NCBI GenBank assembly: GCA_001897425.1
Contig: MKSW01000009.1
Span: forward strand, 1-64,000
Length of the DNA stretch: 64,000 nucleotides
From: Actinobacteria bacterium 69-20
Lineage (GTDB): Bacteria > Actinomycetota > Actinomycetes > Mycobacteriales > Nakamurellaceae
Direction of reading: 5' to 3'
The translations under genes and the position numbers were made by a program. Below, in pieces: positions 43,955-53,186 of the stretch. Below the pieces are notes generated by a model. That model was not told the origin of the DNA and searched no databases. It saw nothing but the letters and a program-made list of their open reading frames with translations. The stretch's first letter is position 1; the number at the start of each line of letters is the position of its first letter.

Positions 43955-45133
43955 GTGAAGATCACCGATATTCAAGCAATCGTCTGCCATGCCCGCATGC
44001 GCAACTGGATCTTCGTCAAGGTCGTCACCGACGAGCCGGGCCTGATCGGTTGGGGTGAAGCGACCCTGGAGTGGCACACCCGCAGCGTCGTCGGTGCAAT
44101 CCAGGACATCGCGGACCTCTTGATCGGTGAGGATCCGACTCGCATCGAATACCTGTGGCAGATGATGTACCGGCAACACTTCTGGCACGGCAACGGCGTG
44201 GTGCGGTCCACCGCCATCAGCGGCATCGACATCGCGCTGTGGGACATCGCGGGCAAACGACTCGGCGTTCCGTGCCACGAGTTGTGGGGCGGGCGAGTGC
44301 GCGACCACGTCCGGCTCTACTGCCACCTCGGCGGCGGGTCGATGGAGAAGTTCTACGAGACCTCGGTGACCGATTACCAGGCATTCGGAGAGCTCGCCGC
44401 CGCCGCGGTCGACGATGGCTTCACCGCGATGAAGTCCATGGCGGTGCCGTCCACCATGCCGATCGAGGGCACCGCGGCCGTGCGCCATGCGGAACGGTGC
44501 GTGGCCGCGATGCGCGAGGCCGTCGGCGACGACATCGATCTGATGGTCGACTGCCACGCGCGCCCGTCACCGACCATGGGTCTGCGATTTGCCAAGGCCG
44601 TCGACGACTACGGCCTGCTGTTCTTCGAGGAACCGTGCTGGCCGGAGTCGGTCCAGGGGCTGGCACGCATCAACGCGGCCACGAAGACACCGATCGCCAG
44701 CGGCGAGCGGGTGATCGGGCAGCAACAGTTCCGGGCCCTGTTCGAGGCGGCAGCCATCGATGTATGCCAGTTCGACATCACCCACGTCGGCGGGCTCACC
44801 GAGGCGCGCCGGGTGGCCGCCATGGCCGACACATACCGCATCGCGATCGCGCCGCACAACCCACAAGGGCCGGTGAGTACCGCCGCATCCCTGGAGTTCG
44901 GGTTCAGCCAACCGAACTACGTCATCTGCGAATCCGTGCACGCCGACGTGCCATGGCGTGCCGATGTGGTCATGGACTCCCACGAGATCGTCCATGACGG
45001 CCGGTACGCCAAGCCGCACAGTCGCCCCGGTCTAGGCATCGAGATCAACGAGAAGGAAGTCGCCAAACACCCGTTCCAACCGGAACTGCTGCAGCGCGTG
45101 TTCTACCCCGACGGTGCGGTCGGCGACTGGTGA
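43955..45133 (+). CDS. Enolase-superfamily sugar-acid dehydratase (galactonate dehydratase-like)
   Basis: This is a 392-residue mandelate racemase/muconate lactonising enzyme homologue. Metal ligands are visible at Asp (VDCHAR, near 197), Glu (FFEEP, near 223) and Glu (ASGERV, near 248). The Asp-x-His pair in VDCHAR and the His in APHNPQGP near 299 are characteristic of the D-galactonate dehydratase group, which removes water from a sugar acid to give a 2-keto-3-deoxy acid. The exact aldonate is not readable. It precedes a lactonase remnant, and an AAAGGGATG site precedes its start. Confidence 0.86.
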   Translation: MKITDIQAIVCHARMRNWIFVKVVTDEPGLIGWGEATLEWHTRSVVGAIQDIADLLIGEDPTRIEYLWQMMYRQHFWHGNGVVRSTAISGIDIALWDIAGKRLGVPCHELWGGRVRDHVRLYCHLGGGSMEKFYETSVTDYQAFGELAAAAVDDGFTAMKSMAVPSTMPIEGTAAVRHAERCVAAMREAVGDDIDLMVDCHARPSPTMGLRFAKAVDDYGLLFFEEPCWPESVQGLARINAATKTPIASGERVIGQQQFRALFEAAAIDVCQFDITHVGGLTEARRVAAMADTYRIAIAPHNPQGPVSTAASLEFGFSQPNYVICESVHADVPWRADVVMDSHEIVHDGRYAKPHSRPGLGIEINEKEVAKHPFQPELLQRVFYPDGAVGDW

Positions 45134-45335
45134 TGGCGCGCCTCATCCGCGACGGCGGCATCACGGTTCTCGACAGCGATCTCACGCTGTCCAACGGCCT
45201 CGCCTGGTCAGTCGACGGTCGTCAGATGTTCAGCGTCGACACGCTGTCGCAGCGGATATTCGTCAGATATTCGTCCGCGACTACGACCCGGAAACCGGTG
45301 GGATCGGACCGTGCGACAACTTCGCGAATGCCACG
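45133..45335 (+). pseudogene. SMP-30/gluconolactonase remnant
   Basis: Only ~65 codons remain of a ~290-residue sugar lactonase. DSDLTLSNGLAWSVDGRQMFSVDTLSQRIFV is followed, in another frame, by RDYDPETGGIGPCDNFAN, both characteristic of SMP-30 beta-propellers. The frame change coincides with a tandem duplication of ATATTCGTC at about 45257-45274. The N-terminal and C-terminal parts are missing. The lactonase would act between a sugar dehydrogenase and the dehydratase upstream, so its decay implies that the step is dispensable or is done elsewhere. Confidence 0.72.
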
Positions 45336-45611
45336 AGGCACCACCCTCGTCCGACGAACGGCATGACCGTCGCCTTGATCGTCATCTCGTAGATCGACGC
45401 TTCGCCGCGAAAGTGGCCGGCGCGCAGGAACATACCGGTGAGGTTGATCGAATTCACGGTGCTTTCACAACACATCTCCGCGGGCCAACAGGAACTCGTC
45501 ACAGGTGCATGGCGCCGGCCGGTCGCCGCGCCCGGGCAGGATTCGTCATACTTGGGGCGCCGGCGGGTCGGCCGGCAGCATCCGTCATCCAGCGAACGGC
45601 AGTAGGTGGTC
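45336..45611. other. Apparently non-coding decayed region
   Basis: No intact gene is visible between the lactonase remnant and lldD. A minus-strand frame across 45281-45613 includes NSINLTGMFLRAGHFRG, faintly SDR-like, but no domain is recognisable. A degenerate TCGTCATACTTGG occurs at about 45546-45558. Probably debris from gene loss. Confidence 0.4.
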
Positions 45612-46850
45612 ATGGTTTCTCGTCAGGTACCGCGCCCGTCCGAGATCTTCGAGCTGATGAAGTTCCGCAAGCCGGACTTCAACCTGAAGCGTCGGCGCCT
45701 TCGGCGCGCGCTGACCATCTACGACCTGCGCGCGATCGCGCGGCGGCGAACCCCGCGCGCCGCGTTCGACTACACGGACGGTGCGGCGGACGGGGAGCTC
45801 AGCTTGGCCCGCGCGCGGCGCGCCTTCGAGGACGTCGAGTTCCACCCGTCGATCCTGCGGGACGTCTCGCACGTCGACATGTCCACCAGCATCTTCGGCG
45901 GGCCGTCGGCGCTGCCGTTCGGTATCGCGCCGACCGGCTTCACCAGGCTCATGCAGACCGAGGGCGAGATCGCCGGCGCGTCCGCGGCGGGTGCCGCCGG
46001 AATCCCGTTCACGCTCTCCACGCTCGGCACCACCTCGATCGAGTCGGTCAAGGCCGCAAACCCGAACGGACGCAACTGGTTCCAGCTCTACGTGATGCGC
46101 GAGCGGGAGACGTCCTACGACCTGGTGCGGCGCGCCGCGGCCAGCGGATTCGACACGCTCTTCTTCACCGTGGACGCGCCGATCGGCGGTGCGCGCCTGC
46201 GGGACACCCGCAACGGCTTCTCGATCCCGCCGCAGCTCACCGTCCGGACGGTGGTCGACGCGATGTGGCGGCCGTGGTGGTGGATCGACTTCCTCACTAC
46301 CCCGAAGCTCGAGTTCGCCTCGCTGACCTCCACGGGCGGAACCGTGGCGGAACTGCTCAACTCGGCGATGGATCCGACCATCAGCTTCGAAGACCTGAAG
46401 ATCATCCGCGGCATGTGGCCGGGGAAGATCGCCGTGAAGGGCGTGCAGACCGTCGAGGACGCGAAACACCTCGCGGATCTCGGCGTGGACGGCGTGGTGC
46501 TGTCCAACCACGGCGGGCGCCAACTCGACCGTGCGCCGATCCCGTTCCATCTGCTGCCGACGGTGGTGCGCGAGGTCGGTCGTGATGTCGAGGTCGTCAT
46601 GGACACCGGAATCATGAACGGGGCCGACATTGTCGCAGCGCTCGCGGTGGGGGCGAAATTCACGCTGATCGGACGCGCTTACCTCTACGGCCTGATGGCC
46701 GGTGGCCGGGCCGGCGTCGACCGCACCATCGAGATCCTCACCGACCAGATCACCCGCACCATGAAACTGCTCCAAGTACCCACCATTGCCGAACTCGAAC
46801 CACGGCACGTCACCCAACTCGAACGGCTCGTACCCCGCGCCGGGCAATAG
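45612..46850 (+). CDS. lldD: FMN-dependent L-lactate dehydrogenase
   Basis: This flavoenzyme oxidises L-lactate to pyruvate, passing electrons to the respiratory chain at the membrane. The 412-residue length and the N-terminal [32 protein letters not shown] are close to mycobacterial LldD2. FMN-binding and catalytic residues are present: [31 protein letters not shown], and [12 protein letters not shown] with the catalytic His and Arg near residues 299-302. The final part, [18 protein letters not shown], is typical. An upstream GTG at 45606 is also possible. It could consume L-lactate released by the FAH-type hydrolase at 33 kb. Confidence 0.93.
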   Translation: MVSRQVPRPSEIFELMKFRKPDFNLKRRRLRRALTIYDLRAIARRRTPRAAFDYTDGAADGELSLARARRAFEDVEFHPSILRDVSHVDMSTSIFGGPSALPFGIAPTGFTRLMQTEGEIAGASAAGAAGIPFTLSTLGTTSIESVKAANPNGRNWFQLYVMRERETSYDLVRRAAASGFDTLFFTVDAPIGGARLRDTRNGFSIPPQLTVRTVVDAMWRPWWWIDFLTTPKLEFASLTSTGGTVAELLNSAMDPTISFEDLKIIRGMWPGKIAVKGVQTVEDAKHLADLGVDGVVLSNHGGRQLDRAPIPFHLLPTVVREVGRDVEVVMDTGIMNGADIVAALAVGAKFTLIGRAYLYGLMAGGRAGVDRTIEILTDQITRTMKLLQVPTIAELEPRHVTQLERLVPRAGQ

Positions 46851-46959
46851 CAGCGGATCAACCGCGCCGCCGGAGCTGCAAGCCCGCCGATCCCACCGTC
46901 CACCCCATGGCAGTTCCGGTCGTGGACTCCGCCGCCGAAAGAGGCGAGACAGCAGATGG

Positions 46960-47670
46960 TCAGGTCTGCGGGTCTGTGTGGGCAACCCAACGGAGCAGGA
47001 CCTCGGTGACGATCTCCGGGGCGGCCTGAGTGACGGCGTGGCCCACGTCCGGAATGACGTGCAACGTGGAGCCGGGCAATCGATCATGCAGCTCCTGGCT
47101 TCGTGCGCACGGAACCACACAATCGGCAGCGCCGGAGACGATCACCGTCGGGCAGTGGATCTCGGGCAGCCGGGCCCACTGGTCGGGTCGGGAGGCGATC
47201 GCGCGCTGCTGGGAAATGTAATCCAGCGGGCTACACCTTCCCAGCATCGTTACGATGTGCGCCACCAGGGGATGGTCCGGCGGCAGCGGGTGGGCGGCGG
47301 CGATGGCCATGTCCTGGATCAGCTGAGCGAACTGGCCCGATCGGGCACGAGAAATGCCCTCGTCCCTGGCAGTGTGCTGGATCTCGTCGTCCGCGCGGGC
47401 CGAGGTGGCCACCAGCGCGAGACCCAGGATGCGTTGCGGCGCCTGCAATGTCGCTGCGAGCGCGACGTATCCGCCCATCGAACTGCCGGCCACGGCGAAG
47501 TGGTCGGGGGCGCCGCGCAGCAGATCCTCGGCCATACTCGCGATGCTGGCCTGACGACCGCAACGGAACACTCGCACCTCGCGACCGGTTCCGAGCGCTG
47601 CCAGCTGGCCGCCCCACACATCGTCATCGCTGATCAGCCCGGGCACCAGGATCAACGGGGTCCGGTTCAC
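46960..47670 (-). CDS. Alpha/beta hydrolase
   Basis: This is a 236-residue esterase/amidase-type alpha/beta hydrolase with the nucleophile elbow AGSSMGGY (Ser near 63), oxyanion HGxP-like ILVPGLI, acid in VSGAADCVVP and His in PDVGHAVTQ. Its start overlaps the livM-like stop by four bases (ATGA), so it is translated with the importer and probably hydrolyses the imported compound or a derivative. A bioH-like carboxylesterase activity is plausible but unproven. Confidence 0.82.
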   Translation of the reverse strand: MNRTPLILVPGLISDDDVWGGQLAALGTGREVRVFRCGRQASIASMAEDLLRGAPDHFAVAGSSMGGYVALAATLQAPQRILGLALVATSARADDEIQHTARDEGISRARSGQFAQLIQDMAIAAAHPLPPDHPLVAHIVTMLGRCSPLDYISQQRAIASRPDQWARLPEIHCPTVIVSGAADCVVPCARSQELHDRLPGSTLHVIPDVGHAVTQAAPEIVTEVLLRWVAHTDPQT

Positions 47671-48791
47671 GGTGGGCTACTGCCGGCCGGTGCAACGGGA
47701 TCGTCATCGCCGGATCTGATCGACTCGGAACTGATCGGCTCGGACGAGACGGGGACGGCGACCGTCGACTCACCCGAGCCCGGCCGTCGCCCGGAAACCA
47801 GCCGGCCGACCCCGTCGAGCGCCTTGCCTATCAGGGCAGCGGCGCCGCCCGGCATGACCAAGAGGATGACGATCAGTGCCGCTCCATACACGAACGCCGT
47901 CAGGGAGGGGCTGAGCGACTGTGAGTACTGCGGCAGGAACTCCAGCACCAGCCCGCCGATGATCGAGCCGTAGATGTTGTACAGCCCGCCGACCACCGCG
48001 CCGATCAGGAAGTTGATCGACATCTGTACCGGAAAGGCGTCGGATGAGACGAATGCGATCGTCACGGTGTAGAGGCATCCTGCGACGCCCGCGAAGGCCG
48101 CGCTGATCCCGAAGGTGATCGTCTTGACGGTGGGCAGGTGGATGCCGACGGTGATCGCGGCGATCTCGTTGTCACGGATGCCGACGATCGCTCGGCCCGT
48201 GCGACCGCGCAGGAGATTACGGGTGAGCACGAGCAGCACCATCAGGACCAGCAGCGCGAGGAAGTAGTGGAATCGATCCCTGGACAGACCCGACCACTCC
48301 GGGGCATCCAGCAGGTCCTGGGAGATCGTCATGCCCGATGATCCCCCGGTGAAGTCATTGAATCGCTTGATCACCAACGGGAACAGGAAGGCCACGGACA
48401 GCGTGAGGACCGCCAGGTAGGCGCCGCGCAACCGGAGAGCCGGAATACCGATCAACACCCCCAGGACGAAGCACAACAGCGCGCCCACCGGCATGGTGAG
48501 CAGGAAGTGCCACCCATGGTTCTGCACCAGGATCGCGGTGGTGTAGGCGCCGAGGCCGAAAAAGGCACCGTGGCCGAGGGCGATCTGTCCGTTCATTCCG
48601 GTGAGCAGCACGATGCTCAGCGCCGCGATCGCGTAGATCAGCGCCATCGAGAGCTGGAAGGTGACGAACGAGGACAGCACGAACGGTAGGACCACCGCGG
48701 CGAGAGCGAGCACACCCATCATCGCCGTGCGCAGGGGGGAGGTAGCGAACGGGGAAACGGATGTCCCGCGTTCGCGCAGACTGATTCTCAT
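47667..48791 (-). CDS. livM: Branched-chain amino acid-type ABC permease, LivM
   Basis: This is a 374-residue permease with about nine helices. It has LivM hallmarks: IYAIAALSIVLLTGMNGQIALGHGAFFGLGAY, the RLRGAYLAVLTLSVA segment, and the ATPase-contact loop VGIRDNEIAAITVGIHLPTVK. The C-terminal ~45 residues are an acidic/Ser-rich cytoplasmic tail. It overlaps livH upstream and the hydrolase downstream by four bases each. Although this family is named for branched-chain amino acids, it also moves amides, urea and aromatic compounds, so the ligand is open. Confidence 0.9.
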   Translation of the reverse strand: MRISLRERGTSVSPFATSPLRTAMMGVLALAAVVLPFVLSSFVTFQLSMALIYAIAALSIVLLTGMNGQIALGHGAFFGLGAYTTAILVQNHGWHFLLTMPVGALLCFVLGVLIGIPALRLRGAYLAVLTLSVAFLFPLVIKRFNDFTGGSSGMTISQDLLDAPEWSGLSRDRFHYFLALLVLMVLLVLTRNLLRGRTGRAIVGIRDNEIAAITVGIHLPTVKTITFGISAAFAGVAGCLYTVTIAFVSSDAFPVQMSINFLIGAVVGGLYNIYGSIIGGLVLEFLPQYSQSLSPSLTAFVYGAALIVILLVMPGGAAALIGKALDGVGRLVSGRRPGSGESTVAVPVSSEPISSESIRSGDDDPVAPAGSSPP

Positions 48792-49672
48792 GCCCGTGCC
48801 ACCGCCCGCCTGCCGAAGAGACCTTGCGGCCGCACCAGGAGGATGCCGAACACCAACGCGAGCGGGACAGCGATCTTGAGATCGTTCCCCACGAAGTCGT
48901 ACAGATAGGCGCCGGCCAGGTTCTCGGTGACGCCGATTGCCAGGCCACCGACGACTGCGCCCAACGGGCTGTCCAAGCCCCCGACGATCACCGCGGCGAA
49001 GGCGTAGGTCAGCACCCCCAGCATCATGTTCGGTTCCAGAAAGAGCTTGGGGGCGGCGAGGGCTCCGGCCAGTGTGCCCACCATCGCCGCGAGTCCCCAG
49101 CCGATCATCTGCATTCGCCCGACGTCGATACCGGAGAGCCGCGCCGACTCGGGGTTGGAGATCGCGGCGCGCATCCCGAGTCCGAGCCTCGTGCGGTGGA
49201 ACAACTGGTACAGCAGGAACCCGACGACACAGACGATGACGATCGTGCCGACGGAGGCCAACGAGAGCGAGACTCCGTGCACGGTCCAGGCAGCGACCGG
49301 GAATGGGTCGGGGAATGCCTGGATGGTGTACCCCCAGACGAGACCGGTGACTGCGTTGGTGATCATGAACAGGCCGAGGGTCACCATGATCAAGGTGAAG
49401 TGATCCTTGTTCGCCACGGGCCGGATCACCACACGCTCGATCGCTGCACCCGCGCCGAAGCCGATGACCGCCGTCGCCGCGATCGCCAGCCAGATCGGCA
49501 GCCCCCACAGGTTGAGTTGCCAGGCGAAGAATGCGGCGATCGTGGCGAGCTCGCCCTGGGCGAAATTGATGATCCCGGTGGCGCGGAAGATCAGCACCAT
49601 GGCCAATCCGAGCAGGGCGTAGATCACGCCGGTGGAAACGCCGTCGACCACCTGTTGCAGGAAATAGGTCAT
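48788..49672 (-). CDS. livH: Branched-chain amino acid-type ABC permease, LivH
   Basis: This is a 294-residue permease partner of LivM. It begins FLQQVVDGVSTGVIYALLGLAMVLIFRATGIINFAQGELATIAAFFAW, the LivH signature. The cytoplasmic loop RAAISNPESARLSGIDVGRMQMIGWGLAAMVGTLAGAL follows. The ATG overlaps the livF stop (ATGA). Longer frames extending to 50032 run opposite to coding sense in livF and are rejected. Confidence 0.91.
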   Translation of the reverse strand: MTYFLQQVVDGVSTGVIYALLGLAMVLIFRATGIINFAQGELATIAAFFAWQLNLWGLPIWLAIAATAVIGFGAGAAIERVVIRPVANKDHFTLIMVTLGLFMITNAVTGLVWGYTIQAFPDPFPVAAWTVHGVSLSLASVGTIVIVCVVGFLLYQLFHRTRLGLGMRAAISNPESARLSGIDVGRMQMIGWGLAAMVGTLAGALAAPKLFLEPNMMLGVLTYAFAAVIVGGLDSPLGAVVGGLAIGVTENLAGAYLYDFVGNDLKIAVPLALVFGILLVRPQGLFGRRAVARA

Positions 49673-50391
49673 CGACTGTCCCCCAGGCCCAGGTAGGCAC
49701 GCCGGACGGAGTCGTCGGCAGCAACGCTCGCCGCATCTCCGGCCCGGACGATCCGCCCCGCTTCCAGGACGAACGCGCGATGGGCGATGCGCAGAGCAAG
49801 ACCGGCGTTCTGCTCGACGATGAGCATGGTGGTTCCCATCTGGTTGTGAATGTCGGTCAGCGTGCCGAACAGCGATTGGGTGACGAGCGGGGCCAACCCC
49901 AGAGACGGCTCGTCGAGCAGCAGCAGCCTGGGTCGCAGCAGGAGCGCCCGGGAGACCGCCAGCATCTGTTGCTCGCCGCCGGACAGGCTGCCTGCCGGCT
50001 GATCCCGTCGCTCGGCCAGTCGCGGAAACCACTGCGAGATCCGATCGATGTCGGCGGCCACACCTGCGCGGTCCCGGCGGGTATAGGCGCCGGCCAGCAG
50101 GTTCTCGCGCACCGTCAGCCCGGCGAAGGTGCCCCTGCCCTGGGGCACGTGGGCCACCCCGAGCCGGGCCATCCGGGCGGGCGCGAGCCCGCGGACCGAC
50201 CTGCCATCGAACCGGATGCCGCCGCTGGTCGCGACCATGCCACAGATCGCCCGGAGGGTGGTGGTCTTGCCCGCTCCGTTCGCGCCCAGAATGGTCGCGA
50301 TCTCGCCCTCGTCGACGGCGAACGTCATGCCGTGCAGCACCTTTGCCGGACCGTAGCCGGCCATCAGGTCGGTGACTTCCAGCAAGCTCAT
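49669..50391 (-). CDS. livF: Branched-chain amino acid-type ABC ATPase, LivF
   Basis: This is a 240-residue ATPase with Walker A LGANGAGKTT, signature LSGGEQQMLAVSRAL, Walker B LLLLDEPSLGLAP and switch His in LIVEQNA. GLAPLVTQSLFG and ALRIAHRAFVLEAGRIV are LivF-like. It follows livG with a 52-base gap and is overlapped by livH. Confidence 0.93.
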   Translation of the reverse strand: MSLLEVTDLMAGYGPAKVLHGMTFAVDEGEIATILGANGAGKTTTLRAICGMVATSGGIRFDGRSVRGLAPARMARLGVAHVPQGRGTFAGLTVRENLLAGAYTRRDRAGVAADIDRISQWFPRLAERRDQPAGSLSGGEQQMLAVSRALLLRPRLLLLDEPSLGLAPLVTQSLFGTLTDIHNQMGTTMLIVEQNAGLALRIAHRAFVLEAGRIVRAGDAASVAADDSVRRAYLGLGDSR

Positions 50392-50443
50392 GTCGGGACT
50401 CCCGCGGAAGCGTCGGCGCGGTCAGTGGCTTCGTGAGGTTCGC

Positions 50444-51208
50444 TCATGCGGCGGTTCCCAGGTATGCGGCAATGAGGTCATCGTTCTGCCGTACCTCGTC
50501 CGGCGTTCCTTCGGCGATCTTTCTCCCGAAGTTCAAGGCCACCACCGTGTCGGACACCCCCATCACCAGGCCCATGTGGTGCTCCACCAGCAGCACGGTG
50601 AGCCTCAACTCCTCGCGTAATTGCAGGATCAACTCGCCGAACTCGGCGACCTCGCCGTGGGTGAGACCGTTGGCCGGTTCGTCGAGCATCAACAAGCGAG
50701 GATGGGCCGCCAGTGCGCGTCCCAGTTCCACCCGCTTGAGCGTCCCGAAAGGCAATCCCTGAGCCGGATGGTCGGCATACCTGCCGAGGCCGAGCAGATC
50801 CAGGATGGCCAGCGCCTCGTCTCGGATGCGCCGTCCCTCCCGGGTCGCCGCGGGCAGCCGAAGCATTCCGCCCAGAAACCCGGCCCGGGTCCGGTGATAC
50901 GCGCCGAGCATGACGTTCTCCAGCACACTCTGGGATGCGAACAGACCGAGGTTCTGGAAGGTGCGGGCGATCCCGGCTCGGGCAACCCCATTCGCCGGTA
51001 ACGCGAGGATGTCCTGTCCGGCCAGGCTCACTCGGCCGGCGTCCGGTCGATACAGACCGCTGATCACGTTGAACAGCGAGGTCTTACCGGCCCCGTTCGG
51101 CCCGATCAGGCCGCAGATCTGGGAGACCTCCACGGCGAACGACGCACCGTCGAGAGCACGCACTCCACCAAATGTGACGACCACATCGTCAACAACTAGA
51201 AAACCCAC
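50444..51208 (-). CDS. livG: Branched-chain amino acid-type ABC ATPase, LivG
   Basis: This is a 254-residue ATPase. It has Walker A IGPNGAGKTSLFNVISGLYRP, a LivG-type insert (ARTFQNLGLFASQSVLENVMLGAYHRTR), signature LPFGTLKRVELGRALAAHP (a degenerate LSGG variant usual for LivG) and Walker B LLMLDEPANGLTHGE. GTG 51208 (VGFLVVDDVVVTFGG) aligns with family N termini; ATG starts at 51241 and 51229 add an atypical extension. It lies between livK and livF. Confidence 0.91.
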   Translation of the reverse strand: MGFLVVDDVVVTFGGVRALDGASFAVEVSQICGLIGPNGAGKTSLFNVISGLYRPDAGRVSLAGQDILALPANGVARAGIARTFQNLGLFASQSVLENVMLGAYHRTRAGFLGGMLRLPAATREGRRIRDEALAILDLLGLGRYADHPAQGLPFGTLKRVELGRALAAHPRLLMLDEPANGLTHGEVAEFGELILQLREELRLTVLLVEHHMGLVMGVSDTVVALNFGRKIAEGTPDEVRQNDDLIAAYLGTAA

Positions 51209-51296
51209 GCGGCATACCCGCTCAAGCATCGCGGCCAGCATCGGGCCCCGGTCCGCTCCGCCGATCGTCGCGGCGGAGCGGACCGGAGCGGCGCAG

Positions 51297-52670
51297 TCAG
51301 CTCGTGCTGATCGGCGTTTTGCCTTCCAAGTCCCACGCGTCGCCCTGGGGCGCGAATCGGGTCCCGTCGAACTCGGTGATGTAGGTCGATTCGATCGGGA
51401 AGGGATCGGTCTGCGACGTATTCATCACGATCCCCGACAGCAACAGGTCGATCCGAACCTTGGACAGATTCCGCGCCGCGTCCATGAGTCCCTGCCGGGT
51501 CGGCTGCGCGTTCTTGAGGGTTTCGACGATGGCCTGGCAATAGGCGAAACCTTGCACGGCCGTCGGCTCCTGCGGAGTCACGTTCTCCGCTTTCTTGATC
51601 TTCTGCAGGTATTCCTGCATCGCGGGATCATCGGCCCACTTCGGGTCGCTCGGATCCTTCTGATAGTTCGTGGAGATGATCCCCTTCGAGTAGTCACGCC
51701 CGACCGGGTCGATGGTGGAGGGCACGGACGCGGCCGGATTGGCCAGGATACGCAGCGGCTTCCAATTCAAGGTCTGCAACTTCTTCAACGCCTGGGCTGC
51801 CTGCTTGGGCAGGGTGATGACGAAGAAAACATCGGCGTTGCTCCGGGAGAGCTGCAGTACCTGCGAATCAACCGTCGGGTCGGTCGGCTCGTACGTGGCC
51901 TTGGCCACCACCGAGATCCCGGTGCCCTCGATGCTCTTGGTGAAGGAGTTGAGGTAGTCGTTTCCGTAGCCGTCGTTCTGGGCCAAGATGGCGACCGTGG
52001 CGTTCTTCTTGGTGTCCGACAACCATTTCGCGTAGATCGCGGCCTCCGTCGCGTAGGACGGGCTCCATCCGATGGTCCACGGCCACGTGGCCTGGCTGGC
52101 GCCGAACTTCGACGCCCCGGACAGGGCAAAAAGCTGCGGCACCTTCTGGTCGTTGAGGTAGGGCGCGATCGAGGTATTGGTCGGCGTCCCGACCACACCG
52201 GTCACCGCGAACACATGATCCTGCTCGACCAGCTTCTTGACGTTCTCCAATGTCTTGGCGGGATCATAGGCGTCGTCATAGATCTTCAGTTCGAGCTTGC
52301 GGGTCTTGCCGTCGGCCATCGCGGCACCACCCTTGGTGGCGTTGAGGTCGTCGAAGCAGGCCTTGAGCGACCGGTCGGCTTGTCCTGCCGAAGCGAAGAC
52401 CCCCGACTGCGGGCTGGAATTTCCGAACAGAATCGTCGTGTCGGTAATGCCGTCGGTCGTTGTCTGATCGCCGCCGCCGGATGACGATGTGTCTGGCGCC
52501 TGGGAGGACGAGCTCCCGGAGCCGGTGTCCGACGACGCTGTCGAGGAGGGCGTCGACGCTCCGCTCGAGGACGAACCGCCGGTGCCACTGCTGCTGCACC
52601 CGGCGGCCGCAAGGCTGATCCGCACAGCGCACGCGGCGATACGGCCGACTCTCGATGTCTGCACAGGCAT
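51297..52670 (-). CDS. livK: Branched-chain amino acid-type ABC substrate-binding lipoprotein, LivK
   Basis: This is a 457-residue family 6-like periplasmic binding protein. It has the lipobox LAAAGC (Cys25), a ~45-residue Ser/Thr/Gly linker, then a type I binding fold (ILFGNSSPQSGVFASAGQADRSLKACFDDLNATKGG, and VAILAQNDGYGNDYLNSFTKSIEG). Ligand pockets of this family accommodate amino acids, amides, aromatic acids or nucleobase-like compounds. A copy of ATGTCTACTA occurs 115 bases upstream of the start, shared with nucleoside genes at 60 kb, so a nucleoside-related ligand is a hypothesis. Confidence 0.9.
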   Translation of the reverse strand: MPVQTSRVGRIAACAVRISLAAAGCSSSGTGGSSSSGASTPSSTASSDTGSGSSSSQAPDTSSSGGGDQTTTDGITDTTILFGNSSPQSGVFASAGQADRSLKACFDDLNATKGGAAMADGKTRKLELKIYDDAYDPAKTLENVKKLVEQDHVFAVTGVVGTPTNTSIAPYLNDQKVPQLFALSGASKFGASQATWPWTIGWSPSYATEAAIYAKWLSDTKKNATVAILAQNDGYGNDYLNSFTKSIEGTGISVVAKATYEPTDPTVDSQVLQLSRSNADVFFVITLPKQAAQALKKLQTLNWKPLRILANPAASVPSTIDPVGRDYSKGIISTNYQKDPSDPKWADDPAMQEYLQKIKKAENVTPQEPTAVQGFAYCQAIVETLKNAQPTRQGLMDAARNLSKVRIDLLLSGIVMNTSQTDPFPIESTYITEFDGTRFAPQGDAWDLEGKTPISTS

Positions 52671-52784
52671 TCTCCAATCTGTCTAGGGCGCCACTGGCCG
52701 GGATATGGCTCGGCCGGGCTCGGGCGTCCACGCCCGGCGTCACACCGGGAATGAATGTCGTATGTATATCCCATGCCTAGATCA

Positions 52785-52794
52785 ATGTCTACTA
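52785..52794. promoter_or_regulatory. ATGTCTACTA motif upstream of livK
   Basis: This is a half-site matching the palindrome at 52939-52953 and the motifs at 60230 and 60362. It lies in the divergent region between livK and gntR, 115 bases from livK. Confidence 0.5.
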
Positions 52795-52938
52795 CTTTCT
52801 CCGGACGATCCGCCCCCGCGTCCGACCCGACCACGAGATCACTGTGCTGTGACCCCTTGCGGCAGCATGAAAAGCACTTACCCTGATCGTGTGGTCATCC
52901 CGCCCGAAACCGAAGATCGACCCAGGATTGTATGGTTC

Positions 52939-52953
52939 ATGTTTACTAGACAT
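52939..52953. promoter_or_regulatory. GntR operator candidate
   Basis: ATGTTTA-C-TAGACAT is a palindrome with six of seven pairs matching, located upstream of the deoC remnant and gntR. HutC-type regulators commonly autoregulate through such a site. Confidence 0.6.
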
Positions 52954-52964
52954 GTATTGACAGC

Positions 52965-53186
52965 ATGGCCGCCGAGATGATCACATCGCGGCAGCGGAAG
53001 GAGGCTTCGATCGTGCGAGTAGCCGTAGTCGATGGTGCCGGCACCGGAATGTTGATCAAGGTTATGCTCGAGCGGTCTCTGTTGACACCGAGTGAACGCG
53101 ATCGGGCGGTGCACCTTGCCATGGATGTCGGCGCCGGAATAGCCGTCGCGGCCGGTGCTCAGACCGGGACGGCGGTGGACCGATGA
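52965..53186 (+). pseudogene. deoC (deoxyribose-phosphate aldolase) fragment
   Basis: A 73-codon open frame contains LIKVMLERSLLTPSERDRAVHLAMDVGAG, clearly homologous to VKVMLELPLLTPAERDRAVDLAMDAGAA in the intact deoC at 61416. Nothing of the remaining aldolase is present, so it is an internal fragment of ~35-40 codons. The frame ends by overlapping the gntR start (ATGA), so it could serve today as a coupled leader. It indicates that a deoC gene once stood here. Confidence 0.75.

Noticed and set aside
45281..45613. Minus-strand gene with SDR-like NSINLTGMFL segment
   Set aside because: Only a few residues resemble an SDR and the remainder has no domain; it overlaps the lactonase remnant.
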